A stretch of 37,168 nt of DNA from Candidatus Woesearchaeota archaeon (GCA_007117065.1 SKHI01000015.1:1-37168), one strand, 5' to 3'; positions 9,680 to 19,452 are shown, counted from the first letter of the stretch. Notes: generated from the sequence alone by a model not told the origin. Made by a program: numbers and translations.

Positions 9680-9958
9680 TTATGTATTCATTGATAAGAG
9701 TGTCGGTTCGTGAACAGATAGATACTTTTGCGTGTACAATAATAAGAGTCTTTTTGCAATTGCATTTGCTTCTTGCGGAGAATATCCAACATATAATAAT
9801 CGTCGATACACTAACTCCTTTGCACATAAGAGTTCATCAGAGCAAAAAGACAGTATAAGATCTACTTGCTCGTCAAAGAAATCCTTGACCTCTTGTGCCA
9901 CAGTGCCAGAATACAAATTCCATAACACTAAACTATGCGTTACTATACGTGATTTCAT
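9680..9958 (-). CDS. Hypothetical helical protein (~92 aa)
   Basis: Start probably at MKSRIVTHSLVLWNLYSG (9958) rather than the track start at 9976. Confidence 0.55.
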   Translation of the reverse strand: MKSRIVTHSLVLWNLYSGTVAQEVKDFFDEQVDLILSFCSDELLCAKELVYRRLLYVGYSPQEANAIAKRLLLLYTQKYLSVHEPTLLSMNT

Positions 9959-9970
9959 AAGGAAAAGAAA

Positions 9971-10345
9971 GCTCATCAGAGGTTTTGATGAGCAAGATTT
10001 TGGGAGGCGATTTGGTTACTAATACGAGTTACTTAACGAGAGTAACTGCTGTTCCTGCCAATCAAGGCGTTTTGGGTTACTGTATATGCAGAGAGGGGGA
10101 GAGAATGGTGGTTACTAAGCGACCAAGATCATATTCCACAGGAACAGCAGAAAATATAAATCCGAGACCCGAAGGTCTCGGCTCACCTCTTCTCCATAAA
10201 GAAGAGAGTTGTTAGAAAGATAAACTCTGGGTACAAAGAGTGGAGAGGATACGAGAGTGGATTGAGAGAATGCACCCAGAGTAGTACTATAATTTCTTAC
10301 TGTGTGTTGCCTACTTAACCGATGAGTAACATGCGCTTACTCACC
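9971..10345. ncRNA. Candidate structured non-coding RNA, family and strand unassigned
   Basis: Intergenic region with several perfect helices: 9971-9978/9986-9993 (8 bp), 10046-10057/10139-10150 (12 bp), 10162-10169/10174-10181 (8 bp, CGAA loop on +, cUUCGg loop on -), 10187-10193/10200-10206 (7 bp), 10224-10232/10274-10282 (9 bp), 10324-10329/10337-10342 (6 bp); no convincing ORF. Confidence 0.6.
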
Positions 10346-10346
10346 G

Positions 10347-10763
10347 TTATTTCTTTACTTCGAATGGGAAAGGAGCCTTTCTTGTCTCTTGAAGCCACAT
10401 CAGACCTATTTTCATGAGGTTTTTATTGAATTGCTCACTTATCTTGTAATTTTTCTTGTACATGTCGTACTGTATCATACCCATTGTTTTCATGGGTGTG
10501 AGGATGCGATCGTAGAATTGACGCTTGTTATAGCTAATCTTTTCTTTCTTTTTTATAGGAATAGGAAAACGCTGTTCTGTTTCTATAGTAAATCCATCAT
10601 GGAGTTGTGTTGCAAACATACTCATCTCTGTCTTTCCCATCTCCCCATCGTGTTGTTTTATTTCTTCGATGAGAAGTTTTCCTACGATTACTTGTTGACT
10701 TGTCGCAAAGATAAGTTCATAGACGTTATCTGGCATATTGTATTGGTCGAACAGAATAACCAT
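10347..10763 (-). CDS. Predicted winged-helix-like small protein of unknown function
   Basis: ...EKISYNKRQFYDRILTPMKTMGMIQYDMYKKNYKISEQFNKNLMKIGLMWLQETRK, consistent with a wHTH; TATA-like ATTTATATATTAG (minus) at ~10783-10796 suggests start at 10763 (MVILFDQYN) or 10736 (MPDNVYEL) rather than 10781. Confidence 0.6.
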   Translation of the reverse strand: MVILFDQYNMPDNVYELIFATSQQVIVGKLLIEEIKQHDGEMGKTEMSMFATQLHDGFTIETEQRFPIPIKKKEKISYNKRQFYDRILTPMKTMGMIQYDMYKKNYKISEQFNKNLMKIGLMWLQETRKAPFPFEVKK

Positions 10764-10837
10764 ACAAAGTATATTTAGCAACTAATATATAAATCTGTCG
10801 ATTAATGTAGTAATGTGTATACTGTTTGCGTGTTTCG

Positions 10838-12709
10838 TTAAAACAATGTGCTTTGTGAGCCAGGAGCAGAAACAGAAAAAAATGAAGAAAGAACTTTTGT
10901 AGGTGACTCTTCAATAACAAGATCCCAGGTAGGAGGAAAACACCGCTTATAATTATTCCACGCATACCGTTCATCAAGAAAAATAAGTGCGCCCCTATCC
11001 GTCTCCGAACGAATACAACGACCAGCCGATTGCAACACCTTATTAAAAGCAGGAAATACATACCCATAATCCCAACCACGAGAAAATTTCTCATCATAAT
11101 ACTTCATTAATGCCTGGGTCTCTAAATCAGGTTTAGCTAAGGGCAAACCAACAATAACAACAGCTTTTAACGCATCACCAGGAAAATCAACTCCTTCAGC
11201 AAACGAACCAGAAGTAATTGCAAACAACGTAGCACCAGATGAGCGAGCAGCAAAGAAACGCGATAATAACTCTTGACGATCTCCTTTTTTCATACCTCTT
11301 GTTTCAAGAAATACTTCTTTGTTACACGAAAAAACACTCAAAACCTTATCCCGAAGAGCATACGAAGGGAAAAAAATAATGGAATTGCCCGGAGTAATAT
11401 TTACGATATCAGAAATAATCTTTGCTTGCTGAGAGTACATCCCATCACTCCGAGCAGTGTATTTAGTACTTGTGACAGGGACAATAAGAGAGAGACGATT
11501 TTGTGCAGGAAAAGGACTTTGAAACGTATACTCACGCGTCCTGAGAGGCAAGTCAAGAAGTTCAGAATACATAACAGTAGGCGTTAAGGTACCAGACATA
11601 AGAATGGATGAATAACAGCCGCGAAAAAGAGGACCTGAAACAACCCCAGGATCAAGGCAACGAAATGACAAAGACACAACAGAATCAAAGGAAGTAAGAA
11701 TACGACAAAAGCCCTCGTCAGGTTCATCCCAGAAAGATAAAAATTCCCCAACAGAGGCTATGTACGACCGCTGACGAACCTCACGAACCTCATCACCGCG
11801 TTTTAAGAGCAAATCCACATCATAAGAAGCAGCACCTAAAGCAACTTTTAGGTCTGCACGAGAAATAAACCGCTCACCCTTCTGAGAACCAAGTGCGACA
11901 AGAGCAGAACGTAACGATTCAAATACAGGAAAATCAAAATCAAAATCAGCAGCTTCCTCAATAGCACGCGAAAGAACGAATAAAGACAAGCGAGAAGAAG
12001 CAAGATCTTTAATTCGGTCAGGAACATTATGCGCTTCATCAATAACAAGAATACACTGAGATAAATCCTTACCAATTTTTGAAAGAAAATTATCGCGAAT
12101 GCGCGGATGAAATAAATAAAAATAATCCGTAACGATAACGCGAGCGTGCTTAGCAGAAAGAATGCCTATTTCGTAGGGGCAAACAGAATGTTCTTTTCCA
12201 ATACGAAGAAGAGAAGCACTATCAGGCGAAGAAGAAGCCTTTTCAAGTGCGAGACGAGCATCAACAGAAAGAGAACCAGAAGTACGTAAATTCTCATAAT
12301 ACAAACATTTATGATCTTCACGAAGCGCACGACAATACTCGATAAATTCACCACTTCCCATCGAATCGACACCGTTTTGCAAACACATCCATTTCTTTCC
12401 AATAAGATTTGCAACCGGAACTGAGACGGAGTATCGCTCCTCAATGCGCTTTATGGTGTCCAGTGCGATACGATGCTGCGTATGACGACTCGTAAGAAAA
12501 AAAACAGTAAGGTCATTTTGTATAGCAAAGGCAACAGCAGGACCTAAAGATGCAGCAGTTTTCCCCAGCCCAGTAGGCGCGTGTACCACAAGATGATGCT
12601 TATCTTGTAATGATTCATCAACAGCTAAAACGAGCTCATCTTGAATAGGGCGTACAGAGTCATGGGGAAACAGAAGAAGGCGACGACGTTGCTCATTTAA
12701 CATACACAT
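10838..12709 (-). CDS. XPD/Rad3/DinG-family superfamily 2 DNA helicase with Fe-S cysteines
   Basis: Walker A HAPTGLGKTAASL, DEAH box VIDEAHNVPD, four Cys (KKWMC, EYC, HKC, SVCPYE) in Fe-S domain position, C-terminal QSAGRCIRSETDRG. Confidence 0.93.
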   Translation of the reverse strand: MCMLNEQRRRLLLFPHDSVRPIQDELVLAVDESLQDKHHLVVHAPTGLGKTAASLGPAVAFAIQNDLTVFFLTSRHTQHRIALDTIKRIEERYSVSVPVANLIGKKWMCLQNGVDSMGSGEFIEYCRALREDHKCLYYENLRTSGSLSVDARLALEKASSSPDSASLLRIGKEHSVCPYEIGILSAKHARVIVTDYFYLFHPRIRDNFLSKIGKDLSQCILVIDEAHNVPDRIKDLASSRLSLFVLSRAIEEAADFDFDFPVFESLRSALVALGSQKGERFISRADLKVALGAASYDVDLLLKRGDEVREVRQRSYIASVGEFLSFWDEPDEGFCRILTSFDSVVSLSFRCLDPGVVSGPLFRGCYSSILMSGTLTPTVMYSELLDLPLRTREYTFQSPFPAQNRLSLIVPVTSTKYTARSDGMYSQQAKIISDIVNITPGNSIIFFPSYALRDKVLSVFSCNKEVFLETRGMKKGDRQELLSRFFAARSSGATLFAITSGSFAEGVDFPGDALKAVVIVGLPLAKPDLETQALMKYYDEKFSRGWDYGYVFPAFNKVLQSAGRCIRSETDRGALIFLDERYAWNNYKRCFPPTWDLVIEESPTKVLSSFFSVSAPGSQSTLF

Positions 12710-12740
12710 GCTAAAGAGTTCTTGTTTAAAAAAGGTCGCA

Positions 12741-13415
12741 TCATTTTTTCCAAGAAGAAATTTTCTCTTTCAAAGAAGAGATAAAAGACGGAGGAGACTC
12801 TTCTAAGGAACGTTTCGTATCAGAAAGACGTTTATGAACCAACTCGCCAAAATTTTTAAACTCCATATTAATGTCTTCAGTAGAACGGCGCTGGCCATAC
12901 ACATCCCAAAAAGTCATTTGATCAAGAGGATTTACGTCCTTTTCTATTAAGGATTGCGCAGAAAAACCAAGAGGAAGAACAGCAACAGGAAGAACAGAGT
13001 CAGGAGCACCTATGGCCTCAAGAATGGAAGCTGACTGAAAAGAAGCAACCCAACACGAACCTAAACCTCTACTCGTAGCCGCAAGTAAAAAATTCTGAAT
13101 AGCCGCACAAACACTGTCACGGGACCACAGGACGCCTTCTTCACCATGATATGACACTGCGCGGTGCACATTGAGTAAGATGATGACAAGAACAGGAGCA
13201 GTGGATAACCACCCTGCGTCCTCGCAAGAAGAAACAATGGCATCACGAACAGAAACATCTCTAATAACAACAAACTCCCACGGCTGAATATCGCCAGCAC
13301 TCGGAGCAAAAGAAGCAGCAAGCAAACAATCAGCAATATCTTCATCAGAAACACTCTTTGAAGAGAACTTACGCACACTACGTCTTTCTTGAGCAAATGC
13401 TAAAAAATCCTTCAT
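12741..13415 (-). CDS. Nitroreductase family protein
   Basis: ERRSVRKFSSKSVSDEDIADCLLAASFAPSAGDIQPWEFVVI; GLGSCWVASF. Confidence 0.9.
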   Translation of the reverse strand: MKDFLAFAQERRSVRKFSSKSVSDEDIADCLLAASFAPSAGDIQPWEFVVIRDVSVRDAIVSSCEDAGWLSTAPVLVIILLNVHRAVSYHGEEGVLWSRDSVCAAIQNFLLAATSRGLGSCWVASFQSASILEAIGAPDSVLPVAVLPLGFSAQSLIEKDVNPLDQMTFWDVYGQRRSTEDINMEFKNFGELVHKRLSDTKRSLEESPPSFISSLKEKISSWKK

Positions 13416-13472
13416 AGAGAATATGAGGAGTTACTCCTTAAAAAAGTGATGTGTCGGTACCTGCTCAAATCC

Positions 13473-13859
13473 TTAAAAATAGGTGTAATAATACCAAGTA
13501 AGAATTGCTATTGAGAAAGGAATTACCAGAATACCTAAAAAAAGACCACCAGTACCAGCACCTATACATTCTAAACCACCAGAACACGATACCACGGATA
13601 ACATAATAAATCCGAAAAAAAGGAGCAGGGAAACACCAAAAGAAAAAATGGAGGTCCCTACAGAAAACAACCAAGAGCGAGCGCGTGTAGACACGTAATA
13701 TCGATAGTAATTATTTAAAATAAATGCGAGAATAAGAGCTAATAAGAATAAAGGAAAAATAGTGTTGAGCAGTATAGGAAAAACGAGAAGATAAAAAAAT
13801 ACTGAGAGAACAACACTTAATATTGTATATTTACGCAAACCAGATACAGGCGAGTTCAT
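13473..13859 (-). CDS. Small multipass membrane protein of unknown function
   Basis: 128 aa with about four hydrophobic segments. Confidence 0.6.
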   Translation of the reverse strand: MNSPVSGLRKYTILSVVLSVFFYLLVFPILLNTIFPLFLLALILAFILNNYYRYYVSTRARSWLFSVGTSIFSFGVSLLLFFGFIMLSVVSCSGGLECIGAGTGGLFLGILVIPFSIAILTWYYYTYF

Positions 13860-13923
13860 ACATAGTTTTCAGAAAAGCAGTATATAAAATGTCCCAAAAA
13901 ATAAACAGAAAAATATAGAACTA

Positions 13924-14907
13924 TTAATACTCTGAATTCGTTAGTGAAGTGGAAAGTTTACTTGCTAACTCAAAAAAGAGGTCTAAACGGTCTTGCATAA
14001 CAGCTGTATCTTCCTCAGACACATCTAAACTGCTTAAACGAAGACCTTTTTTATTAGGAAGCAATGAACCAGGAGCAGTAAAGACGATACACTCTTGCTC
14101 AAAAAGTATGCGAGCACCACCCATTGACCGCGCAGTGCCAGCTTTTACCTTATAAAAAGACACAAGATCTTCGATAACGACAGGGGATAAAACAGACATG
14201 ATATCCACCTTCGTCTCGGAATCATTATTCTGATAACTGAAACTAAAAGAATTATTAAAATCAATTGACTCTGTTACAATGTTTTGTTTGAAAAAAAAAT
14301 TCGTTATACGCGAAGCAATATTTTTTGAATACAACCTGAATTCGCCCTTAATATCTGTACGCATACGAACAATAAAAAAATGATCCGTGTAGCGAACAAT
14401 ACTCCTATCCTTTCCTGAACTCCGTTCTACATAATAATTAAAATCACCAGCCATAAAATCATAAGAATTTGTTTGCTTATCAAAAGCACCCCAAAAAACA
14501 TGCTCAAAGAAAGGAGTATATCTTCGTGACCGCAAGGTAGATGTTTCTTCATAAAAAAAACGTTTAAAACGTTGAGAGAACAAACTAAACAAATATGTGC
14601 TACGAGCAGGGCTGTACACCCATTTATTCTTTTCAGCGACTTTTAGTTTAATTAAACCCTTTTTGAGAGAAAGGATAGACGCGTGTAACCAGACAAAAAG
14701 AAAGAAACTTAAGATAATAAATAAGATAAAAAATGGAAACTGATTAATAGCCAACCATAAAAAAGAACTCATTAGAACTACAATAATTCCTGCAATAAAC
14801 CCATAATAATAACGCTTAATAAAGGATTCCTTTTTTTTCAACGAAGCAATATCTTCCTCAAATGATATCTTAGAAAAATCAATCTCGACAGGACTCCAAA
14901 CGCTCAT
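13924..14907 (-). CDS. DUF3137-like membrane protein
   Basis: Two N-terminal TM helices then soluble domain (YTPFFEHVFWGAFDKQTNSYDFMAGDFNYYVER...); 4-nt overlap with the LemA gene. Confidence 0.6.
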   Translation of the reverse strand: MSVWSPVEIDFSKISFEEDIASLKKKESFIKRYYYGFIAGIIVVLMSSFLWLAINQFPFFILFIILSFFLFVWLHASILSLKKGLIKLKVAEKNKWVYSPARSTYLFSLFSQRFKRFFYEETSTLRSRRYTPFFEHVFWGAFDKQTNSYDFMAGDFNYYVERSSGKDRSIVRYTDHFFIVRMRTDIKGEFRLYSKNIASRITNFFFKQNIVTESIDFNNSFSFSYQNNDSETKVDIMSVLSPVVIEDLVSFYKVKAGTARSMGGARILFEQECIVFTAPGSLLPNKKGLRLSSLDVSEEDTAVMQDRLDLFFELASKLSTSLTNSEY

Positions 14908-15440
14908 GATTGATCCTCCAATACGTAGAGATTTTGTTCCTGAAAACCAAACAATTTGTTTAGGACGTTGTTAGGAAATATTTGCAGCTGAGAATTAAAG
15001 AGAGTAACGTTAGAGTTATAAATTCTTCTCGAGGCAGCAATCTGATTCTCAAGATGAACAAGTTGCTTTTGTAACGAAAGAAACTGCTGGCTTGCTTGTA
15101 ACTCAGGATAGCCTTCAGCAACAGCAAATAAAGACGTAACGTGTTTTGAGAGAGCCATGTCTTGCGAGGACAACGTAGAAATATCTTTTTTTTCTAAACA
15201 AGAATATACTTCTGAACGCGTCTTTGCAATTGATTGAAATAAACTTTGTTCATGCTTAGCATAACTCTGTACAATAGTTACGAGATTAGGCAATACGTCA
15301 TTACGTTTTTTGAGTTGTACATCAATACCGGAAAAAGAATTAAATACTTGATTTCTCAAACGAACAAACGAGTTATAGGTAAATAAAAGATATAAGAGGA
15401 AGGCTGCGAGAACAGAAAAAACAAGATATACTGTTTCCAT
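14904..15440 (-). CDS. lemA: LemA family protein
   Basis: YNSFVRLRNQVFNSFSGIDVQLKKRNDVLPNLVTIVQSYAKHEQSLF; FGFQEQNLYVLE. Confidence 0.92.
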   Translation of the reverse strand: METVYLVFSVLAAFLLYLLFTYNSFVRLRNQVFNSFSGIDVQLKKRNDVLPNLVTIVQSYAKHEQSLFQSIAKTRSEVYSCLEKKDISTLSSQDMALSKHVTSLFAVAEGYPELQASQQFLSLQKQLVHLENQIAASRRIYNSNVTLFNSQLQIFPNNVLNKLFGFQEQNLYVLEDQS

Positions 15441-15523
15441 ACACAGAAAGAATTAAGAAAGTATAAAAACGTATGTACTTGTTCGTGCTAAAGCATTAAA
15501 TACTCAGACTGGTTTATGCCTGT

Positions 15524-17254
15524 ATGGAATATTCTGTTCTCTGTCAAACATATGCACGTATTGACTCCACAAGTAAGCGATTAGAAAAAACGCGTTTCAT
15601 AGCAGAATTGCTCAAACAAAGTGGCGAATCACTTCGTCTCATCTGCTATTTATTACAAGGAAGAATACACCCAGCATGGAATAAAGAAGTACTTGGGATA
15701 TCGCACAAACTCATCATAAAAGTTCTTGCACAAGTAAGTGGCAGCAGCACACAACACATTGAACGAACCTGGGAACAGACAGGAGACCTGGGTATCGTTG
15801 CCGAACAACACATACGTTCACGAACACAAGAAACACTTTTTTCACAAACACTCACAGTACAACATGTACATACACAACTTAGCCGCATTGCACAGACGCA
15901 AGGAGTAAAAAGCACAGATATCAAACTAAAAATAATAAGCGAGCTTCTCAGTAACGTAAGCGGACAAGAAGCAAAATATCTCATTCGAACAATACTCGAG
16001 CAACTTCGCATAGGAACAGCGGATGCTACCATGCGAGACGCTATTATCTACGCATTTCTCGCACAAGAGGCAGGAGTGGATGCCAACTATACTATTACAG
16101 AGCGAGAAGCATACACGAGAGTAACAACACAGGTGCAAAACGCGTATGACAGAATAAACGACTTTGGGGTGCTTGCAGAAACAGCAAGAAAGGGGCTTGA
16201 AGAAATAAAACAAATACGAATAACACTTGGAAAACCAATAAAAATTATGCTTGGATATAAAGGAACAACACCCACAAACGCACTTAAAACACTTGACAAA
16301 CCAGTGCTGTTCCAATATAAGTACGACGGGTTTCGTGTAGAAATACACAAACAAGATGATGAGATAACAATATTTACGCGCAGACTTGAGAACGTGACAG
16401 AACAATTTCCTGATGTAGTTGCATACGCACGAGAAGCGATCACTGCAAGAAACGTTATACTGGATGCTGAAGCAATAGGGCTTGATAAACATACAGGCGC
16501 ATACAAACCATTTCAACACATCAGTCAACGCATACGAAGAAAACACTCCATAGAAGAAGTAGCTAAAGAGTTACCAGTAGAAGTGCGCGTATTTGACATC
16601 CTCTATAAAGACGATGAAGAAGTGCTTGAGCATAGTCTTGAGCACCGACAACACATACTCGAACAAACGATACACAATCACAAACAGTTCCTACTCGCAC
16701 ACACTATCATTACAGGAGACGAGAAAGAAGCAGAAGAATTCTATACACAAGCACTGCGAGAAGGAGTTGAGGGCGTATTTGCAAAAAAAATTACAAGCAC
16801 ATACCAACCAGGAACACGAGTAGGAACATGGATTAAACTCAAAGATACACACGAACCAATAGACGTAACTATTGTGGGCGCCGAGTGGGGAGAAGGAAAA
16901 CGAAGCGGATGGCTTACAAGTTTTACACTTGCAATACAAGACGAAGAAGGAAACTTGTGTACTATTGGAAAAGTAGGCACGGGCCTAAAAGAAAAAGAAG
17001 AGGAAGGATTTAGCTTTCCAGAAATAACACGACTCCTTGAACCACTCATACGAGAAAAAAAAGGAAAAGAAGTAGTCATAGAACCAGGAGTACAAGTAGA
17101 GGTAACGTATGAAGAACTACAAAAAAGCAGTGCGTATGACAGCGGATATGCACTCAGATTTCCCCGAATCCTTCGAAATAGAACAGAAGAAAAAAACGTA
17201 GAGGATATTACAAATATACACTATATAGAACAGATATATCGTGAACAGGAATGA
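15524..17254 (+). CDS. lig: ATP-dependent DNA ligase
   Basis: Adenylation motif KYDGFRVEIH, motif V GVFAKKITSTYQPGTRVGTWIKLK, 576 aa. Confidence 0.97.
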   Translation: MEYSVLCQTYARIDSTSKRLEKTRFIAELLKQSGESLRLICYLLQGRIHPAWNKEVLGISHKLIIKVLAQVSGSSTQHIERTWEQTGDLGIVAEQHIRSRTQETLFSQTLTVQHVHTQLSRIAQTQGVKSTDIKLKIISELLSNVSGQEAKYLIRTILEQLRIGTADATMRDAIIYAFLAQEAGVDANYTITEREAYTRVTTQVQNAYDRINDFGVLAETARKGLEEIKQIRITLGKPIKIMLGYKGTTPTNALKTLDKPVLFQYKYDGFRVEIHKQDDEITIFTRRLENVTEQFPDVVAYAREAITARNVILDAEAIGLDKHTGAYKPFQHISQRIRRKHSIEEVAKELPVEVRVFDILYKDDEEVLEHSLEHRQHILEQTIHNHKQFLLAHTIITGDEKEAEEFYTQALREGVEGVFAKKITSTYQPGTRVGTWIKLKDTHEPIDVTIVGAEWGEGKRSGWLTSFTLAIQDEEGNLCTIGKVGTGLKEKEEEGFSFPEITRLLEPLIREKKGKEVVIEPGVQVEVTYEELQKSSAYDSGYALRFPRILRNRTEEKNVEDITNIHYIEQIYREQE

Positions 17255-17255
17255 A

Positions 17256-18446
17256 TTATTCTTGAGAAGAAAGAAAAGAAGACACTTCAGAAACGCTCAA
17301 GGAACGATACGTAGCTTTTCGTGCTTGCTCTCGTTCAGATAAAGGAAGAGAAAAAATAGCTTCATCCACTTCTCCACAGCGATACGCATTTAAGGAGCGA
17401 AGAAGAGAAACAGTCTGTGCAGGAGAAAATGAACGATCTAGAGCATACGAAGCAATGAGTGCGTGTGCTTGGTGTGAAGCCCAAGGAGCAGATGAAGCCA
17501 CAAGAGAAGCGTACTGATCTAAGGACGAATACAAAGGAACATGCACGCGAGCAGTGAATCTACGAAATAAAGCATCATCAAGCTTGTCAGACCTATTTGT
17601 ACAAGAGACAAAGAGCGTGTTTCCATATAATGACTTCTGCAAACCATCCATGAGCTGCATTAACAAACCAGTCACTTGTAAGCCGGAGTGAGAACTAGAC
17701 GCATCATCCCTACTCTGTACAACCATATCAATATCATCCAAAATGAGCATTCCAACACCAGAAGGATTACTTACTCTGAGAAACTTTTCATGCAAAGACT
17801 GGGAAGACTCACCCACCCATTTACTATAATCGGAAGCAACAAACGTTTCATGACAAAAAGGAATGCCAGAAAGACCGCTCAAACGTTGCGCTTGAAAGAG
17901 AAGATAACGACACAGACTCGTCTTGCCAGTGCCTGGAGGACCATAAAAAAGTATTCCTTCATGACGAGTAGAAGACTCACAATTATCTTGACGAGACGGA
18001 TTATACATAAACAACTTCTTTACCTCATTAAAGGCATATGAAACCTGTTTATCGCAACCAATAATTTTTGGAGGGGTGTAAGAAGGCGCTCTTTGATACT
18101 GTACTTCGCCGACAAGAACCCTTGGAGGAGGCTGAGAAAAAGAACGCGTATACGCGTGCAAACCAGCTATTTGTTCGGAAAAAGATTCTTTTGCAGAAAG
18201 ATTTGTAAGAAAATCTTCTAAAGAAGAAGAACGAACAAAAGAAGAAGTTGGTTGAGTATGGACGAGACCAGAGGCTACCTCTAAAGCATGGAGAGCGCAA
18301 AGACCTGCACGAGTAGCTGCTGTATAGAGCGTGACGAGTTCGGATAAAGAGTCATCAGAAATATTTTTCTGTGAGAGAATTCTTTGCGCGTGTTTCCGAG
18401 CAGCACCAAGCTCAACAGCTGTTATACTGATTTTATCTTTTGCCAT
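17256..18446 (-). CDS. AAA-family ATPase (classic AAA clade) with uncharacterised helical N-terminal domain
   Basis: Walker A FYGPPGTGKTS, Walker B MLILDDIDMV, SRH CTNRSDKLDDALFRRFTARVHVP. Confidence 0.9.
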   Translation of the reverse strand: MAKDKISITAVELGAARKHAQRILSQKNISDDSLSELVTLYTAATRAGLCALHALEVASGLVHTQPTSSFVRSSSLEDFLTNLSAKESFSEQIAGLHAYTRSFSQPPPRVLVGEVQYQRAPSYTPPKIIGCDKQVSYAFNEVKKLFMYNPSRQDNCESSTRHEGILFYGPPGTGKTSLCRYLLFQAQRLSGLSGIPFCHETFVASDYSKWVGESSQSLHEKFLRVSNPSGVGMLILDDIDMVVQSRDDASSSHSGLQVTGLLMQLMDGLQKSLYGNTLFVSCTNRSDKLDDALFRRFTARVHVPLYSSLDQYASLVASSAPWASHQAHALIASYALDRSFSPAQTVSLLRSLNAYRCGEVDEAIFSLPLSEREQARKATYRSLSVSEVSSFLSSQE

Positions 18447-19312
18447 AAATCAACAGTGGAGTCCTTAGTAAGAGAGGGGATATTAGCTCGATACGCGCCA
18501 TCAAACACCGCTCTACTGTCAGTTATTTGATGCTCTTTGAGAGTATTATTTACTTTTTGAGTGAGAATACCGATATTTTCGTACAACTCCTGAACATTTT
18601 GTTGTTTAGCACCATAATGCAAACGCTTCTTCATCTCAAAATTATGAATATGAATAGCCACAGTATTCTTCTGCGTTTCTAACTCAGTAAGAACTCCTTC
18701 TAACTCTTCAGATTGTAAACGCAACGCATACTCTCTATTTCGTACACTTGTGTACGCGACCATACTCTGGTCCGTTTCTTGACGCAACGAAATAAGGGAG
18801 TCTTTTAATTCAAGTAACTGCTCTTTTTTTGCATACACATCAGGATGAACAGAATCAGTGGACTCAGAGAGTAATTCCACCTCCGCCTCCACCATATCCA
18901 CCTGCTGAACAAGACGCTGATAAGACTCAATACACGACTTAAAATAAAGCTCAGACGCATGTAATTCTCTGCTTGCAGAACGTTGTTCTTGTAAACGATC
19001 AGAGCGAAGAGAATCTAACTGTCGCACCCGTTTCTCATATACTGTAAAGGAACGTTTAAGACGCGTTAGCTGGTTTGTAAACACGCGCTCGGGACTAGGA
19101 GAAAACAACTTTTTTAGACTTGAGCGCACACGAACGCTCAAAGACTCTTCTTCTTGGAGTTGCTTTCTTTGCGAACGCTTGTATTCTTGTAAATCAATTT
19201 CCTGAGGAGAAAAAGAAACATTTTCGCGCAAAGAAGACCTATACGCTGCCAACTCAGCATCACTCATTTTGGTAACATCACGAATTTTGTTCTCTAAATC
19301 TTCATGTATCAT
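18422..19312 (-). CDS. Coiled-coil protein of unknown function, overlaps the AAA ATPase start
   Basis: 296 aa, long heptad-rich charged helices; 25-bp overlap with the AAA gene. Confidence 0.75.
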   Translation of the reverse strand: MIHEDLENKIRDVTKMSDAELAAYRSSLRENVSFSPQEIDLQEYKRSQRKQLQEEESLSVRVRSSLKKLFSPSPERVFTNQLTRLKRSFTVYEKRVRQLDSLRSDRLQEQRSASRELHASELYFKSCIESYQRLVQQVDMVEAEVELLSESTDSVHPDVYAKKEQLLELKDSLISLRQETDQSMVAYTSVRNREYALRLQSEELEGVLTELETQKNTVAIHIHNFEMKKRLHYGAKQQNVQELYENIGILTQKVNNTLKEHQITDSRAVFDGAYRANIPSLTKDSTVDLWQKIKSV

Positions 19313-19452
19313 AAAAACAATAAGAAAAAAAGAGTTTAGAAACGTTTATCAGAGAAAAACGAAAAATACATGTGCAAAAAGAGAAAAAAATAGTTGTAGA
19401 CAAATATTTTCCGGTGCAAACGCTCTTAAATACACACATATTTTCTCCATAC

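Noticed and set aside
9985-10215. 76-aa plus ORF in the structured intergenic region
   Set aside because: Overlaps several perfect stems and has no family-like features; better explained as RNA.
9971-10345. RNase P RNA, SRP RNA or 5S rRNA as a firm annotation
   Set aside because: Hallmark conserved motifs (RNase P P4 boxes, SRP helix-8 GGUCAG/GGAAGNAGCAG loop, 5S CCGAAC region) were not found by eye; left unassigned.
10389-10778. 129-aa plus ORF
   Set aside because: Antisense to the minus-strand wHTH-like gene, which has better composition and a TATA-like promoter.
15926-16546. 206-aa minus ORF opposite the DNA ligase
   Set aside because: Shadow of the clear ligase; Cys/Tyr/Phe-rich composition.
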